Part shown: in pieces, positions 36,558 to 45,734 of the stretch
Position numbering within the stretch: position 1 is the first letter of the stretch
Layout: every line of letters starts with the position of its first letter
Origin: CALKZN01 sp050633585
GTDB taxonomy: Bacteria > Pseudomonadota > Gammaproteobacteria > Arenicellales > Arenicellaceae
DNA length: 64,000 bases
Direction: 5' to 3'
Assembly (NCBI GenBank): GCA_050633585.1
Contig: JBOEGT010000031.1
Coordinates: 1 to 64,000, forward strand
Notes under the pieces: generated by a model
What the model was told of the DNA's origin: nothing
Seen by the model: only the letters and a program-made list of their open reading frames with translations
Databases searched by the model: none
Translations under genes and position numbers: made by a program

Positions 36558-36594
36558 ATTTTCTCCAGTAAAACGTCAAAATTTTTAATATGTG

Positions 36595-36843
36595 ATGGCA
36601 GATATTGAGTTTTCTAAAGAGCAGCGTCAAATGTTAGTGAGTAAAGTGAGTGCTTATGTTCAAAAAGAACTTGATCACGAATTGGGACAATTTGATGCAG
36701 AATTTTTATTAGATTTTTTTATTCATGAAATCGGACCTTATTTTTATAACCAAGTAATTTATGATTCTCAAGCCTTATTAGAGAAGAAAATGGAAGCCTT
36801 CACTGATAGTTTATACGAGATTGAAAAACCAACAGAAATATAA
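36595..36843 (+). CDS. DUF2164 family small protein
   Basis: An 82-residue acidic soluble protein. DUF2164 features are the N-terminal helix FSKEQRQMLVSKVSAYVQKE and the segment LLDFFIHEIGPYFYNQVIYDS. It starts 37 bp after the transglycosylase gene; an in-frame GTG directly precedes the ATG. Function unknown. Confidence 0.8.
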   Translation: MADIEFSKEQRQMLVSKVSAYVQKELDHELGQFDAEFLLDFFIHEIGPYFYNQVIYDSQALLEKKMEAFTDSLYEIEKPTEI

Positions 36844-36889
36844 AAGTAGCGACTAGTGGACAGGTTGTGAGCGTTTTGGTGTGTAAAGC

Positions 36890-37264
36890 CTATTCCTCTT
36901 CCCAAGGTGAACAAATATCGATTAAGCAACCATTTGGGTCTTGCGTGAGAAATCGACGTTGACCGTAAAATTCATTTTTGGGTTTTTGAATGATTGGAAT
37001 GTTAAGGTCTAATGCTTTTTTGTATATCACATCAACATCATTCACAACAAACGTCACATACATGCCGGTGGGGGATTGTTGATATGCTTCCGGTACCAGC
37101 TCATGATTATGCAAAATAATCCCGTATTCTATCTCAGGGTTTTCAGCTGAACATAATTGAATGTACCAATCACTGTCGTATTTCACCTGTAAGCCTAAAA
37201 GTTCAACATAAAAACGCTTACTTTCAGGTAAATTATCGGAGCAAATATTTGTCAGAATTCTCAT
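36890..37264 (-). CDS. VOC/glyoxalase superfamily protein
   Basis: A 124-residue single-module VOC protein: FYVELLGLQVKYDSD in the first half and GQRRFLTQDPNGCLIDICSP at the end. The metal-binding residues typical of glyoxalase I are only partly visible, so it may be a bleomycin-resistance-like or dioxygenase-like member. It is convergent with DUF2164 and stands alone. Confidence 0.8.
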   Translation of the reverse strand: MRILTNICSDNLPESKRFYVELLGLQVKYDSDWYIQLCSAENPEIEYGIILHNHELVPEAYQQSPTGMYVTFVVNDVDVIYKKALDLNIPIIQKPKNEFYGQRRFLTQDPNGCLIDICSPWEEE

Positions 37265-37390
37265 AATATACGGTTGACGTCGCAGTGTTTAATGAACGTT
37301 AGTATGCCGTGGCAAGTAGTGTTGGATTGAGTATTTTACATTATTTTTAACGTTTTCCATGTCATTGAGGCAGTTCATCAGTTTATAGTC

Positions 37391-37417
37391 AAAAAAAAGC
37401 CGAGCATTTAGCTCGGC
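37391..37417 (-). terminator. Intrinsic terminator of the cytochrome c4 gene
   Basis: A perfect 7-bp GC-rich stem (GCCGAGC with GCTCGGC), 5-nt loop, followed on the minus strand by a run of eight T. It lies 26 bp after the cytochrome stop codon. Confidence 0.85.
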
Positions 37418-37442
37418 CTTATATGAATACTTTGAGGTTAGT

Positions 37443-38075
37443 TTATTTTTTTGAGGCAATCACAGGTGCGTTTAATGTACCTGATTGGCTTCTAAACCAG
37501 CGAGCAAGCTTTTTAATATCTTGCTTGCTTAAACCTTTCGCAAAACCGCCCATAATGGCATTTTCACGTGCTCCAGATTTGTAGTCTAATAAAACGCGTT
37601 CTAGGTAGTCGTCGTATTGACCTGCCAAAGAAGGGTAGCCTGAAGTCATCGCTAAATCAGAATCAGCTTTACCATCAATGCCATGGCATGCAGCGCAATT
37701 AGCTGCTAATTCTTTGCCTGCACTTGCTCCGGCTTTTACAAAAGGTTTGGAGGGTTGTTTTAGGCTTTCAAAGTAGGCTGCAATGTTTTGGATGTCGGCA
37801 TCGGACAAATTAGCGGCTTGCGCACGCATAGTAGGGTGCGAACGTTCTTTGTTTTTATAGGCTTTTAAAGCATTTGCTAAGTATGAAGCATGTTGGCCGC
37901 CGATCATCGGTACACGGTAAACAGGGCTTGCATTGCGAAGTCCGGGCACGCCATGACAGCCTAAACATGTTTGCGATAGCGCTTCGCCTTTGGCGATATC
38001 GCCTGCAGCAAAAGTTGGTGAGATACTTGTTAAGAGTGCTGCTACTACAGCAAATAATGACAGTCTAATGCTCAT
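37443..38075 (-). CDS. Diheme cytochrome c4
   Basis: Periplasmic electron carrier of 210 residues with a signal peptide ending FAAG and two class I heme domains. The heme motifs are CLGCH and CAACH, with distal methionines in the MIGGQH/PTMRAQ region and the second-domain IMGGFAKGLSKQD region. The two-domain layout and length are those of c4, which delivers electrons to terminal oxidases. It is a single gene with its own terminator, divergent from ppx. Confidence 0.9.
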   Translation of the reverse strand: MSIRLSLFAVVAALLTSISPTFAAGDIAKGEALSQTCLGCHGVPGLRNASPVYRVPMIGGQHASYLANALKAYKNKERSHPTMRAQAANLSDADIQNIAAYFESLKQPSKPFVKAGASAGKELAANCAACHGIDGKADSDLAMTSGYPSLAGQYDDYLERVLLDYKSGARENAIMGGFAKGLSKQDIKKLARWFRSQSGTLNAPVIASKK

Positions 38076-38307
38076 GTTTTGATTTACTCAGTGCTAGAAA
38101 TTTAAGTTAGAAAATAATTTCTGAACAGACTGTAATTAAGGTTGCCTCGAACTGCAAGGAAAATTTCTGATATGACTCATTTATTCGTCGATTTTGTCGT
38201 TATTTGATGAGATTGAATATGATATTCTTCTATTAATACAAAAAATAATCAGTTTTAGTCACGACTGAAACACTTTCGATATTTCTTAGATTGGCTATTA
38301 GAACCTA

Positions 38308-39861
38308 ATGAATGTAACTCCATCTCAAGCCATTGAAACGGACAACGCGTTTCAATCAACTCACGATTTATACGCGGCGATAGATTTAGGCTCCAACAGT
38401 TTTCATATGGTTGTTTCTCGTTATGAACATGAGGAGTTTGTGGTCGTAGATCGACATCGTTCAACGGTTCGTTTAGCCGCAGGCTTGGATGAAGAAGGCA
38501 ATTTAACCCCTGCAGCTCAAGAAAGAGCGCTAGCAACGTTAGAACAATTTTCACAATTGTTGCGTGACATTCCAAGCACTCAAATACGTGCGGTAGGCAC
38601 TAATGCTATGCGTCGCATGAAAAATGGCAATGCATTCACAGAGCTGGCTGAAAAAGCATTAGGTACGCAAATTGAAATTATTGCTGGGCGTGAAGAAGCA
38701 AGGTTGATTTATTTAGGTGTGATTAAAGGCGCCGAATTTTCTCAAGAAGGTAATGATGAATTAAGCCGTTTAGTCGTAGATATTGGCGGAGGAAGTACGG
38801 AGGTTATTGTTGGTGATGGTGATAAACCTAAGCGCCGAGAATCATTAGAAATGGGCTGCGTCGTTTTAAGTCAACAGTTTTTTAGTGATGGGTTGTTGAG
38901 TAAAACGCAGTTTGAAAAAGCAATTTTAGAAGCAGAGTTGGCGATTCAGCCCGTTGCAAAGCTTTTTAAAACGCAGGGTTGGCAGCATGCCATCGGTTGT
39001 TCGGGTACGATACGTGCACTAGCAAATATGTTGGAATCAATGGGCTGGGCTAAGGGCGAGATCACTAAGACAGCATTGGATCGATTGTTAACATTTGCAG
39101 TAGAAGCTGGTTCATTAAAAGCACTCGATTTGCCTGGTTTAAATGATGACCGACGGCCAGTTTTTGGTGGTGGTTTGTCGGTACTCATTGCGGTGTTCGA
39201 GGTGCTAGGTATTGAGCGAATGCAAGTATCCGATCAGGCCTTAAGAGATGGCGTGTTATATGATTTGATTGGACGATCTTCTGAAAATGATGTTCGAGAT
39301 GTTGCTGTTAATGCGTTGATAGAACGTTTTGCTGTTGATGTGCGGCATGCACGTTTTGTGAAAAGCACCGCTAGTAAAATTTATGCTGATGTTGCAACGA
39401 GTTGGGATATTGAATCAGTGTTCTTAGAGAAGATGCTGAGTTGGTCAGCTTTGACACATGAAATTGGGATGTTAATCAGTCATGATGGCTATCATAAGCA
39501 CGGAGCATATCTGTTGACCAACGCAGACATGGTTGGTTTTGCAAGGCGAGATCAGGCGGTTCTTGCGTGTTTAATTAAAGGCCATCGCGGGAAGTTTCCA
39601 TGGAGAGACTTTGAAGACTTACCTGCGTCATTAGTCACGCCCGCAAAGCGATTAGCGGCAGTTTTAAGGCTGTCAGTTTTGTTGCATCGCACGCGCAGTA
39701 CGCAGATCCCCGAAGAGTTTTATGCATCTGTTAATGGAACAAAGCTGACATTGCATTTTCCAGATGGTTGGCTAAATGCGCACCCTTTAACGCAAGGGGA
39801 TTTGGTACAAGAACAAAAAAGACTGTCAGCGATCGCCATCGACTTAGTATTTAAATCCTAG
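38308..39861 (+). CDS. ppx: Exopolyphosphatase (Ppx/GppA family)
   Basis: Processive exopolyphosphatase releasing Pi from polyphosphate, or a GppA-type pppGpp phosphatase. The 517-residue protein begins with the actin-fold phosphate-1 motif AAIDLGSNSFHMVV, followed by VGTNAMRRMKN, the catalytic Glu region AGREEARLIYLGV and VVDIGGGSTEVIV. The C-terminal HD-like helical domain is present, as in Ppx of about 510 residues. It converges on ppk1 with only 38 bp between stops, which favours the polyphosphatase assignment. Confidence 0.9.
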   Translation: MNVTPSQAIETDNAFQSTHDLYAAIDLGSNSFHMVVSRYEHEEFVVVDRHRSTVRLAAGLDEEGNLTPAAQERALATLEQFSQLLRDIPSTQIRAVGTNAMRRMKNGNAFTELAEKALGTQIEIIAGREEARLIYLGVIKGAEFSQEGNDELSRLVVDIGGGSTEVIVGDGDKPKRRESLEMGCVVLSQQFFSDGLLSKTQFEKAILEAELAIQPVAKLFKTQGWQHAIGCSGTIRALANMLESMGWAKGEITKTALDRLLTFAVEAGSLKALDLPGLNDDRRPVFGGGLSVLIAVFEVLGIERMQVSDQALRDGVLYDLIGRSSENDVRDVAVNALIERFAVDVRHARFVKSTASKIYADVATSWDIESVFLEKMLSWSALTHEIGMLISHDGYHKHGAYLLTNADMVGFARRDQAVLACLIKGHRGKFPWRDFEDLPASLVTPAKRLAAVLRLSVLLHRTRSTQIPEEFYASVNGTKLTLHFPDGWLNAHPLTQGDLVQEQKRLSAIAIDLVFKS

Positions 39862-39899
39862 TGTGCATGTGACTGCAATAGTCGCAATAATTTTACCGT

Positions 39900-42044
39900 T
39901 TATTGAGAGAAGCCAAGAGATTCCAATAGTGCATTTTGAGCAGAAATAGGCTCTTCGGTATCATGATAATCTACACGTTCATAGGTGCCGTTGCCGTTAA
40001 GTTCCCATCGCTGTTGATTGTCACTTAAATACAGTTCTAAATCATGGATTAAACGTGCTCGCATGGCTTTGTTTTTAATCAAAGCGGCTTGTTCAATTCG
40101 CTGAGTTAAGTTTCTAGGCATCCAATCTGCGCTGGCAATATACACGTGATCTTTTCCATTATTATGAAACCAATACACTCTTTCATGTTCGAGGAACCTT
40201 CCTAAGATCGAATGCACACGAATATTCTCAGAGATGCCAGGGAGCTGGGGTTTAAGGCAGCACACGCCACGAACAATTAAGTCGATTTCTACGCCAGCCT
40301 GTGATGCCCGATAAATCGCTTCGATGACCATCGGGCTAATCAGGCCATTCATTTTAGCCACAATTTTGGCAGGTTGATTATTTTGCGCGTGGATAATTTC
40401 CTGTTCAATACGCTCAATCAGCATGTCACGAATGCCATAAGGTGATTGAACCAAGACATCTAATGCTTGATTTTCACCAAACGTGGTTAACTGCATAAAA
40501 ATTTTATGCATGTCTTCAGTGACTTGTTTGTCCGAGGTGAGCAACCCATAGTCTGTATAAGTCGCCGTATTGCTTTGATGATAGTTCCCAGTTCCTAAAT
40601 GGCAATATCGTTTAATACCTTGTGCTTCTCTGCGGACAACCATGAGCATTTTTGCATGTGTTTTTCGTCCCACTTTTCCAAAAACTACATGAACTCCCGC
40701 CTGTTGAAGTTTTGTGGCGGTGGAAATATTGGTTTCTTCATCAAATCTAGCCATGAGCTCAATGACAACGATCACCTCTTTACCAGACCGCGCGGCATTC
40801 ATGAGATGGTCTAGAATGATTGAATCTTTGCCCGTTCGATATAGCGTTTGTTTAATCACTAAGACGTCAGGATCTTTAGCGGCTTGTGCTAAAAAATCGA
40901 GTACAGGTAAAAACGATTCATAAGGATGGTGAAGTAGAATATCCTCTTTGCTTAATACTTCAAAAATGGACTTCTTTTCGAGAAGGTTTTTGGGAATGCC
41001 GGGTTTGAATTTTTCATATTTCAAATCACTGCGATTGATTAAAGAAGGTAGTTCTAACAAGCGATTTAAATTGACAGGTCCGTGGTTTTGATAAAGAAAT
41101 GAGGGTGTTAATTCAAACCGTTGTAGTAGGAAAGAATTAATTTTTTCTGGGCATTCGCTAGATACTTCTAAGCGCACGGCTTCTCCATAGCGTCTTGAAG
41201 GTAATTCACCTGCCAAGGCTTGTAATAAGTCATCGACCGCTTCAGGGTCTACAAATAAATCGGAGTTTCGAGTGATCCGTAATGGATAGCAACCTTTAAA
41301 CTTATTGTTTGGAAATAATTTATAGGCGTATCGTTTGACTAATGTCGATAAATAAATAAAGCGGTATTGGTCTTCAGATTCGTTGTCTTCTCCTAATAGT
41401 TTATCGGGAACCCGTAAGATCCTTGGCAATACTCGCGGTAAAGGAGTGATGGCAATGTTGGGAACTTTTTTATCGCGTTTGTCGTCTTGTAAGTGCAAGA
41501 TGACGCATAGACCTTTGTTAATAGTTAAAGGGAATGGGCTTGCAGCATGGAGTTTGATAGGACTTAAAATGGGTAGCACTTCATTGTCAAAATACGCTTC
41601 AAGCCAGTCTAAAATGTCTTGATGCTGGCTGGATTCAAGTGCTTTGAGTTGCTGGCTAGAAATAAATTCAATGCCTTCTTCTTTTAGGCTCGGTAATAGT
41701 TGGTCGTTAAGGCATTGATATTGTTCTTGTACCAGTTGATGCGCTTGTTCATGTATTTTTTCAAGTGCAATGCCTGCGGGTAACGCATAGGGGTCAGTAC
41801 CTGAAATACCACTGTCAACTTGTTGTTTAATGCCAGCAACGCGCACTTCAAAGAATTCGTCCAGATTAGAGGAGCAAATACATAAGAACTTAAGGCGCTC
41901 TAGTAATGGCGTGGATTCATCTTGAGCGAGCGCTAATACGCGCTGATTGAATGCGAGCAGACTGAGCTCGCGATCAAAGAAAAGTTTAGGGTTGTCCAAC
42001 TTAATAGTCTGCTTTGAGGATTTTAGGGAGCGGTTATCAGGCAT
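39900..42044 (-). CDS. ppk1: Polyphosphate kinase 1
   Basis: Synthesises inorganic polyphosphate from ATP. The 714-residue protein starts with the PPK N-domain FFDRELSLLAFNQRVLALA and carries both catalytic HKD-like modules; the autophosphorylated His is in GRKTHAKMLMV and the second conserved His in GRFLEHERVYWFHN. I place the start at ATG 42044 because the longer frame would need TTG at 42065; neither has a clear ribosome binding site. It faces ppx tail to tail. Confidence 0.94.
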   Translation of the reverse strand: MPDNRSLKSSKQTIKLDNPKLFFDRELSLLAFNQRVLALAQDESTPLLERLKFLCICSSNLDEFFEVRVAGIKQQVDSGISGTDPYALPAGIALEKIHEQAHQLVQEQYQCLNDQLLPSLKEEGIEFISSQQLKALESSQHQDILDWLEAYFDNEVLPILSPIKLHAASPFPLTINKGLCVILHLQDDKRDKKVPNIAITPLPRVLPRILRVPDKLLGEDNESEDQYRFIYLSTLVKRYAYKLFPNNKFKGCYPLRITRNSDLFVDPEAVDDLLQALAGELPSRRYGEAVRLEVSSECPEKINSFLLQRFELTPSFLYQNHGPVNLNRLLELPSLINRSDLKYEKFKPGIPKNLLEKKSIFEVLSKEDILLHHPYESFLPVLDFLAQAAKDPDVLVIKQTLYRTGKDSIILDHLMNAARSGKEVIVVIELMARFDEETNISTATKLQQAGVHVVFGKVGRKTHAKMLMVVRREAQGIKRYCHLGTGNYHQSNTATYTDYGLLTSDKQVTEDMHKIFMQLTTFGENQALDVLVQSPYGIRDMLIERIEQEIIHAQNNQPAKIVAKMNGLISPMVIEAIYRASQAGVEIDLIVRGVCCLKPQLPGISENIRVHSILGRFLEHERVYWFHNNGKDHVYIASADWMPRNLTQRIEQAALIKNKAMRARLIHDLELYLSDNQQRWELNGNGTYERVDYHDTEEPISAQNALLESLGFSQ

Positions 42045-42125
42045 ATTAAATATTTTATATGACAATCAGATGTCTAAATCACTAACTTTTGCACAAAACA
42101 GCATTTGAATGAATCATGAAAAGGC

Positions 42126-43619
42126 CTAAAAGTGGTTAAAGAAATCGCGACTGACATTCTCTTCAATCGTTTTTGCTAGGCGGTTTAGTTGTTGCTCGCG
42201 AATATCGTTTAAGTCAATATGTTCACTATGACTTAATCCCGCCCATTCCAATAACGCTTGTGTCGCTTTCGCGTGATCAAATAAACCGTGCATGTAGGTT
42301 CCTAGTATTTGGTTGTCTTGGCTGTAGGCTCCATCAAATTGTTCTTCGTGGTTATTTTTTTCATTGAACTGTAATAATACACGATCACATTGTTTTGGGC
42401 TCAATGTCGTAATTCCGCAATGAATTTCATAGCCTGTCAGGGTGATGCCTGAAAACTCAGGGTGTAGAAAAGTTGCCGAGCTATTTGATAGTAGTTTATT
42501 GGGTCCTAATGTGGTTTCAATGTCTAATAATGCAAAACCTTGAGAGCTTCCCGGTTTATCTTCGATGCCGTGTTCGTCATGAATGACGTTCCCCAGCATT
42601 TGATACCCTCCACAAACACCAATAATTTTACCGCCGTAACGAAGATGTTTATTGATGTATTCTTGCCAGCCTGCCTTTTTTAGCGTGGCTAAGTCAGCTC
42701 TAGTATTTTTTGAGCCTGGTAAGATAATTAAATCTGCAGGAGGGCAGGCCTGACCAATGGGAACAAACTGCAAATTGACCTCGGGGTGTAATCGTAATGC
42801 GTCGAAGTCGGTGTGGTTGCCGATTCGAGGTAATACTGGAATCACGACATTAAACACCGGTTTTTCAGAGGCTGTTTGATCAGCGCAAATAGCATCTTCG
42901 GCATCTAAATAGAAGTCTTTTAAATAGGGAAGTACGCCTAATACTGGTTTTTTTGTACGATTTTGTAGCCAGTCTAAACCAGGCTTTAACAAGGCGATAT
43001 CACCTCTAAATCGGTTGATGACGAAACCGATGACTCGATTCTGTTCGCTTTCTGAAAGCAAGGCTAACGTGCCAACTAAATGTGCGAACACTCCGCCTCT
43101 ATCGATATCAGCAACAATGATGACAGGGCAGTCAACAGCTTCGGCAAATCCCATATTAGCGATGTCATTTTCACGTAAATTAATTTCGGCAGGGCTACCT
43201 GCGCCTTCAACAACTATATAGTCATATTGCGCCTGTATTCGTTGGTGAGATTCCAGCACGGCCTTCATCGCCTTTGGTTTATAGTTGTGATAATCCTTGG
43301 CTTGCATGGAGCCTATCGCATGACCATGGATGATGACCTGTGCCCCCATATCGCTAGACGGTTTGAGCAAGATAGGGTTAAAGTCCGTGTGCGGTGCGAG
43401 CTGGCAAGCTTGTGCTTGTAAAGCTTGTGAGCGGCCAATTTCACCACCATCCACCGTCACAGCACTATTGAGAGCCATGTTTTGTGGTTTAAAGGGCGCG
43501 ACTGATTTTCCTTGGCTTGATAGTAATCGACATATTCCCGCAACCAAGACGCTTTTACCAGCATCAGACGTTGTGCCTTGCACCATCAATGTTTTTGGAT
43601 GTTTAAAATGCGTCTTCAT
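42126..43619 (-). CDS. cobQ: Cobyric acid synthase
   Basis: Amidates side chains b, d, e and g of adenosylcobyrinic a,c-diamide in cobalamin synthesis. The 497-residue protein has the N-terminal ATP-binding fold (MVQGTTSDAGKSVLVAGICR), the conserved FKPQNMALNSAVT and a class I glutamine amidotransferase domain with the nucleophile Cys in GVCGGYQMLG and the His in TYMHGLFDH. No other cobalamin gene is in the window, so the pathway or a salvage branch is encoded elsewhere. Confidence 0.94.
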   Translation of the reverse strand: MKTHFKHPKTLMVQGTTSDAGKSVLVAGICRLLSSQGKSVAPFKPQNMALNSAVTVDGGEIGRSQALQAQACQLAPHTDFNPILLKPSSDMGAQVIIHGHAIGSMQAKDYHNYKPKAMKAVLESHQRIQAQYDYIVVEGAGSPAEINLRENDIANMGFAEAVDCPVIIVADIDRGGVFAHLVGTLALLSESEQNRVIGFVINRFRGDIALLKPGLDWLQNRTKKPVLGVLPYLKDFYLDAEDAICADQTASEKPVFNVVIPVLPRIGNHTDFDALRLHPEVNLQFVPIGQACPPADLIILPGSKNTRADLATLKKAGWQEYINKHLRYGGKIIGVCGGYQMLGNVIHDEHGIEDKPGSSQGFALLDIETTLGPNKLLSNSSATFLHPEFSGITLTGYEIHCGITTLSPKQCDRVLLQFNEKNNHEEQFDGAYSQDNQILGTYMHGLFDHAKATQALLEWAGLSHSEHIDLNDIREQQLNRLAKTIEENVSRDFFNHF

Positions 43620-43747
43620 ATTGATATGTTGGGAGGCCCTAGCGAGATTTTATTCTATTCATCGAGTGTTTAATTCTACCGATAAGTTCGTGCGCGTGCA
43701 GTGAGTTGTTGCAGTGAATTTTACACATCTATGCAATAATTCGGTCC

Positions 43748-44692
43748 ATGAAAAAAAGATTTCATAAAGTACATGTCGAAATCACGAATGTTTGCAATTT
43801 GCAGTGTAGCTTTTGCCCTCCTGTTATACGTGATAAAAAAATGATGGATCTATCCTTGTTTCGCAAGGTGATTGAACAAGTGGCTCCGTTAACTGAACTG
43901 GTTTGTTTACACTTAATGGGAGACCCTTTAGTACATCCACATTTTTCTGACATCGTGGACATTTGTGATGAGTTTGAAGTCAACATTTTCTTAGTGACTA
44001 ACGGTGTATTAATGCGTGATGATACACGTGAGAATCTATTTGACACGTTATTGCACAAGCGTTTTTATCAAATCAATTTTTCATTACATAGCTTCTTTGA
44101 TAACTTTCCTGAGAAGGACCCCACGAATTACTTGAATCGTGTTTTTTCTTTTACAAAGCGAGCCTTGGCTGAACGTCCAGAGTTGTATTTGAATTATCGC
44201 TTGTGGAATTTGAACGACCCTCTCAGTGCCTACCATACCGATGCCAACGCTATTCAAAATTCGCAACAATCAAATGCTCATATGTTAACGCGTATTTGCG
44301 AGCATTTTGATATTGAAATTCCGACAACTCCTGATGTGCGGCAACGTAAAAGTATACGAATTCGTGATCGCCTATACTTACATTTTGATACGGAGTTTGT
44401 TTGGCCAAGTTTGGATTTACCTGTGTTGGGCGAACAAGGTTCATGTTATGGCCTATCATCACATTTTGGCGTACTAGCGGATGGCAGTATTGTGCCTTGT
44501 TGTTTAGATAAAGAAGCCGCGATTCCATTGGGCAATGTACATGAACAGAAAATTATCGATGTGCTGGGTGCTCGCAAAGCACAAGACATCATTAAAGGCT
44601 TTAAACAGAAACAGTTAATAGAGCCATTATGTCAACGGTGTCAATATATAGAGCGTTTCGCTAAAAAGGATTTACCGCTAGGGAATGACTAA
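43748..44692 (+). CDS. Radical SAM/SPASM domain protein
   Basis: A 314-residue iron-sulfur enzyme. The radical SAM cluster motif CNLQCSFC (Cys16, Cys20, Cys23) is close to the N-terminus. A C-terminal SPASM-like region follows with CYGLSSHFGVLADGSIVPCCLDKE and LCQRCQYIE, enough cysteines for an auxiliary cluster. SPASM proteins modify peptides or carry out dehydrogenations; no precursor peptide gene is evident beside it. It stands alone, divergent from cobQ by 128 bp. Confidence 0.85.
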   Translation: MKKRFHKVHVEITNVCNLQCSFCPPVIRDKKMMDLSLFRKVIEQVAPLTELVCLHLMGDPLVHPHFSDIVDICDEFEVNIFLVTNGVLMRDDTRENLFDTLLHKRFYQINFSLHSFFDNFPEKDPTNYLNRVFSFTKRALAERPELYLNYRLWNLNDPLSAYHTDANAIQNSQQSNAHMLTRICEHFDIEIPTTPDVRQRKSIRIRDRLYLHFDTEFVWPSLDLPVLGEQGSCYGLSSHFGVLADGSIVPCCLDKEAAIPLGNVHEQKIIDVLGARKAQDIIKGFKQKQLIEPLCQRCQYIERFAKKDLPLGND

Positions 44693-44824
44693 TGTGTTCG
44701 TGGCTTTTTAGTTGGAAAAAAGCGTGAATGAAAACGAATACTTCCCGGATTTAATAATCACTTGCCAGACATGTCTTTTTATTGAAGAATGGTCGAACAT
44801 TTACAATAATCAAAGGGATGGTAT

Positions 44825-45718
44825 ATGGAACAAAGTACTTTATTTGTAGTATCGCAGTCATCATCAGGTGGCTTAACATTAACTCAAGAATCTTCGTCAA
44901 ATGTTGGTAGTTTTCCGACAGCCTCAAGCGTATCTTGCTCTTTTGAATATCAAAAATCGAGCTATTCGGCGTTTTATAATGCCGCGAAAACGCGTGTTGA
45001 AATATATGAAAATACTGCGAAAACAGGTCATTTTTTCGTACAAAAAAACAACACCTCAGTTACGGATGCTATTGACTTTTTAGACGCATTTACACTGGGG
45101 GGTAACGTGTATTTTTCCGCTTACTCCACCAGTGGTGAATATATTAATTTTTATGCATTACAAGGGGATCTTTCTCTCACAAAAGTCTATGGAGGATACA
45201 TAGGTTCAGGTTATACGATGATCAAGCCTCTTGAATATCGGAACTCTGTTTTTTTCCTTGCTTATAACCACACGAAAGGTTCGGTCAGTAAGTACCAAAT
45301 CATGGCGACTAGCCAGCACCCCATTTACATCAATGAAACGTGGTCAGATACGTGGGCCAAACAATGGATGAGGTTTGCTTTTTTCCAGTTTGGAGGAGAG
45401 AACTTTTTTATCAAGACGAATATGCTTCATAAAAAAGTCAATATTGACCATCTGATGGATGACCTGATTGAGGGTTCGCACCCTGTCTTAAATGAAGCCG
45501 CACCGAGCTATATGCAAACAGCGGTTGATGTCAAAACATTCTCCGATAACGATGGAAATGCTTTTTTTGCGGTTGCACAACCCGGTGGGGATATTTCGGT
45601 GAATCAAGTTCACCCGAACTGCTTAGGGTGGACGGAGCAATGCTCAGCAAGCCTCACAGCAGCCTCATCAATGTTGCCTTATCAGGTTGAAGGCAAGCAA
45701 TACTTATTGGTTAATTAA
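44825..45718 (+). CDS. Unknown protein with propeller-like repeats
   Basis: I do not recognise this 297-residue protein. It has no signal peptide or membrane helix. It contains recurring strands of the type hydrophobic-F/Y-x-A-Y-x3-G followed by a Y/V-rich strand (SYSAFYNAAKTRVEIYE, YFSAYSTSGEYINFYA, FFLAYNHTKGSVSKYQ, FFAVAQPGGDISVNQ), spaced about 45-50 residues, suggesting a beta-propeller or lectin-like fold. AAGGGATGG precedes the ATG. The stop at 45718 lies 16 bp before the next gene, whose ribosome binding site is in the gap, so the two are co-transcribed. Confidence 0.75.
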   Translation: MEQSTLFVVSQSSSGGLTLTQESSSNVGSFPTASSVSCSFEYQKSSYSAFYNAAKTRVEIYENTAKTGHFFVQKNNTSVTDAIDFLDAFTLGGNVYFSAYSTSGEYINFYALQGDLSLTKVYGGYIGSGYTMIKPLEYRNSVFFLAYNHTKGSVSKYQIMATSQHPIYINETWSDTWAKQWMRFAFFQFGGENFFIKTNMLHKKVNIDHLMDDLIEGSHPVLNEAAPSYMQTAVDVKTFSDNDGNAFFAVAQPGGDISVNQVHPNCLGWTEQCSASLTAASSMLPYQVEGKQYLLVN

Positions 45719-45734
45719 ATTCACGGAGAGAAAA

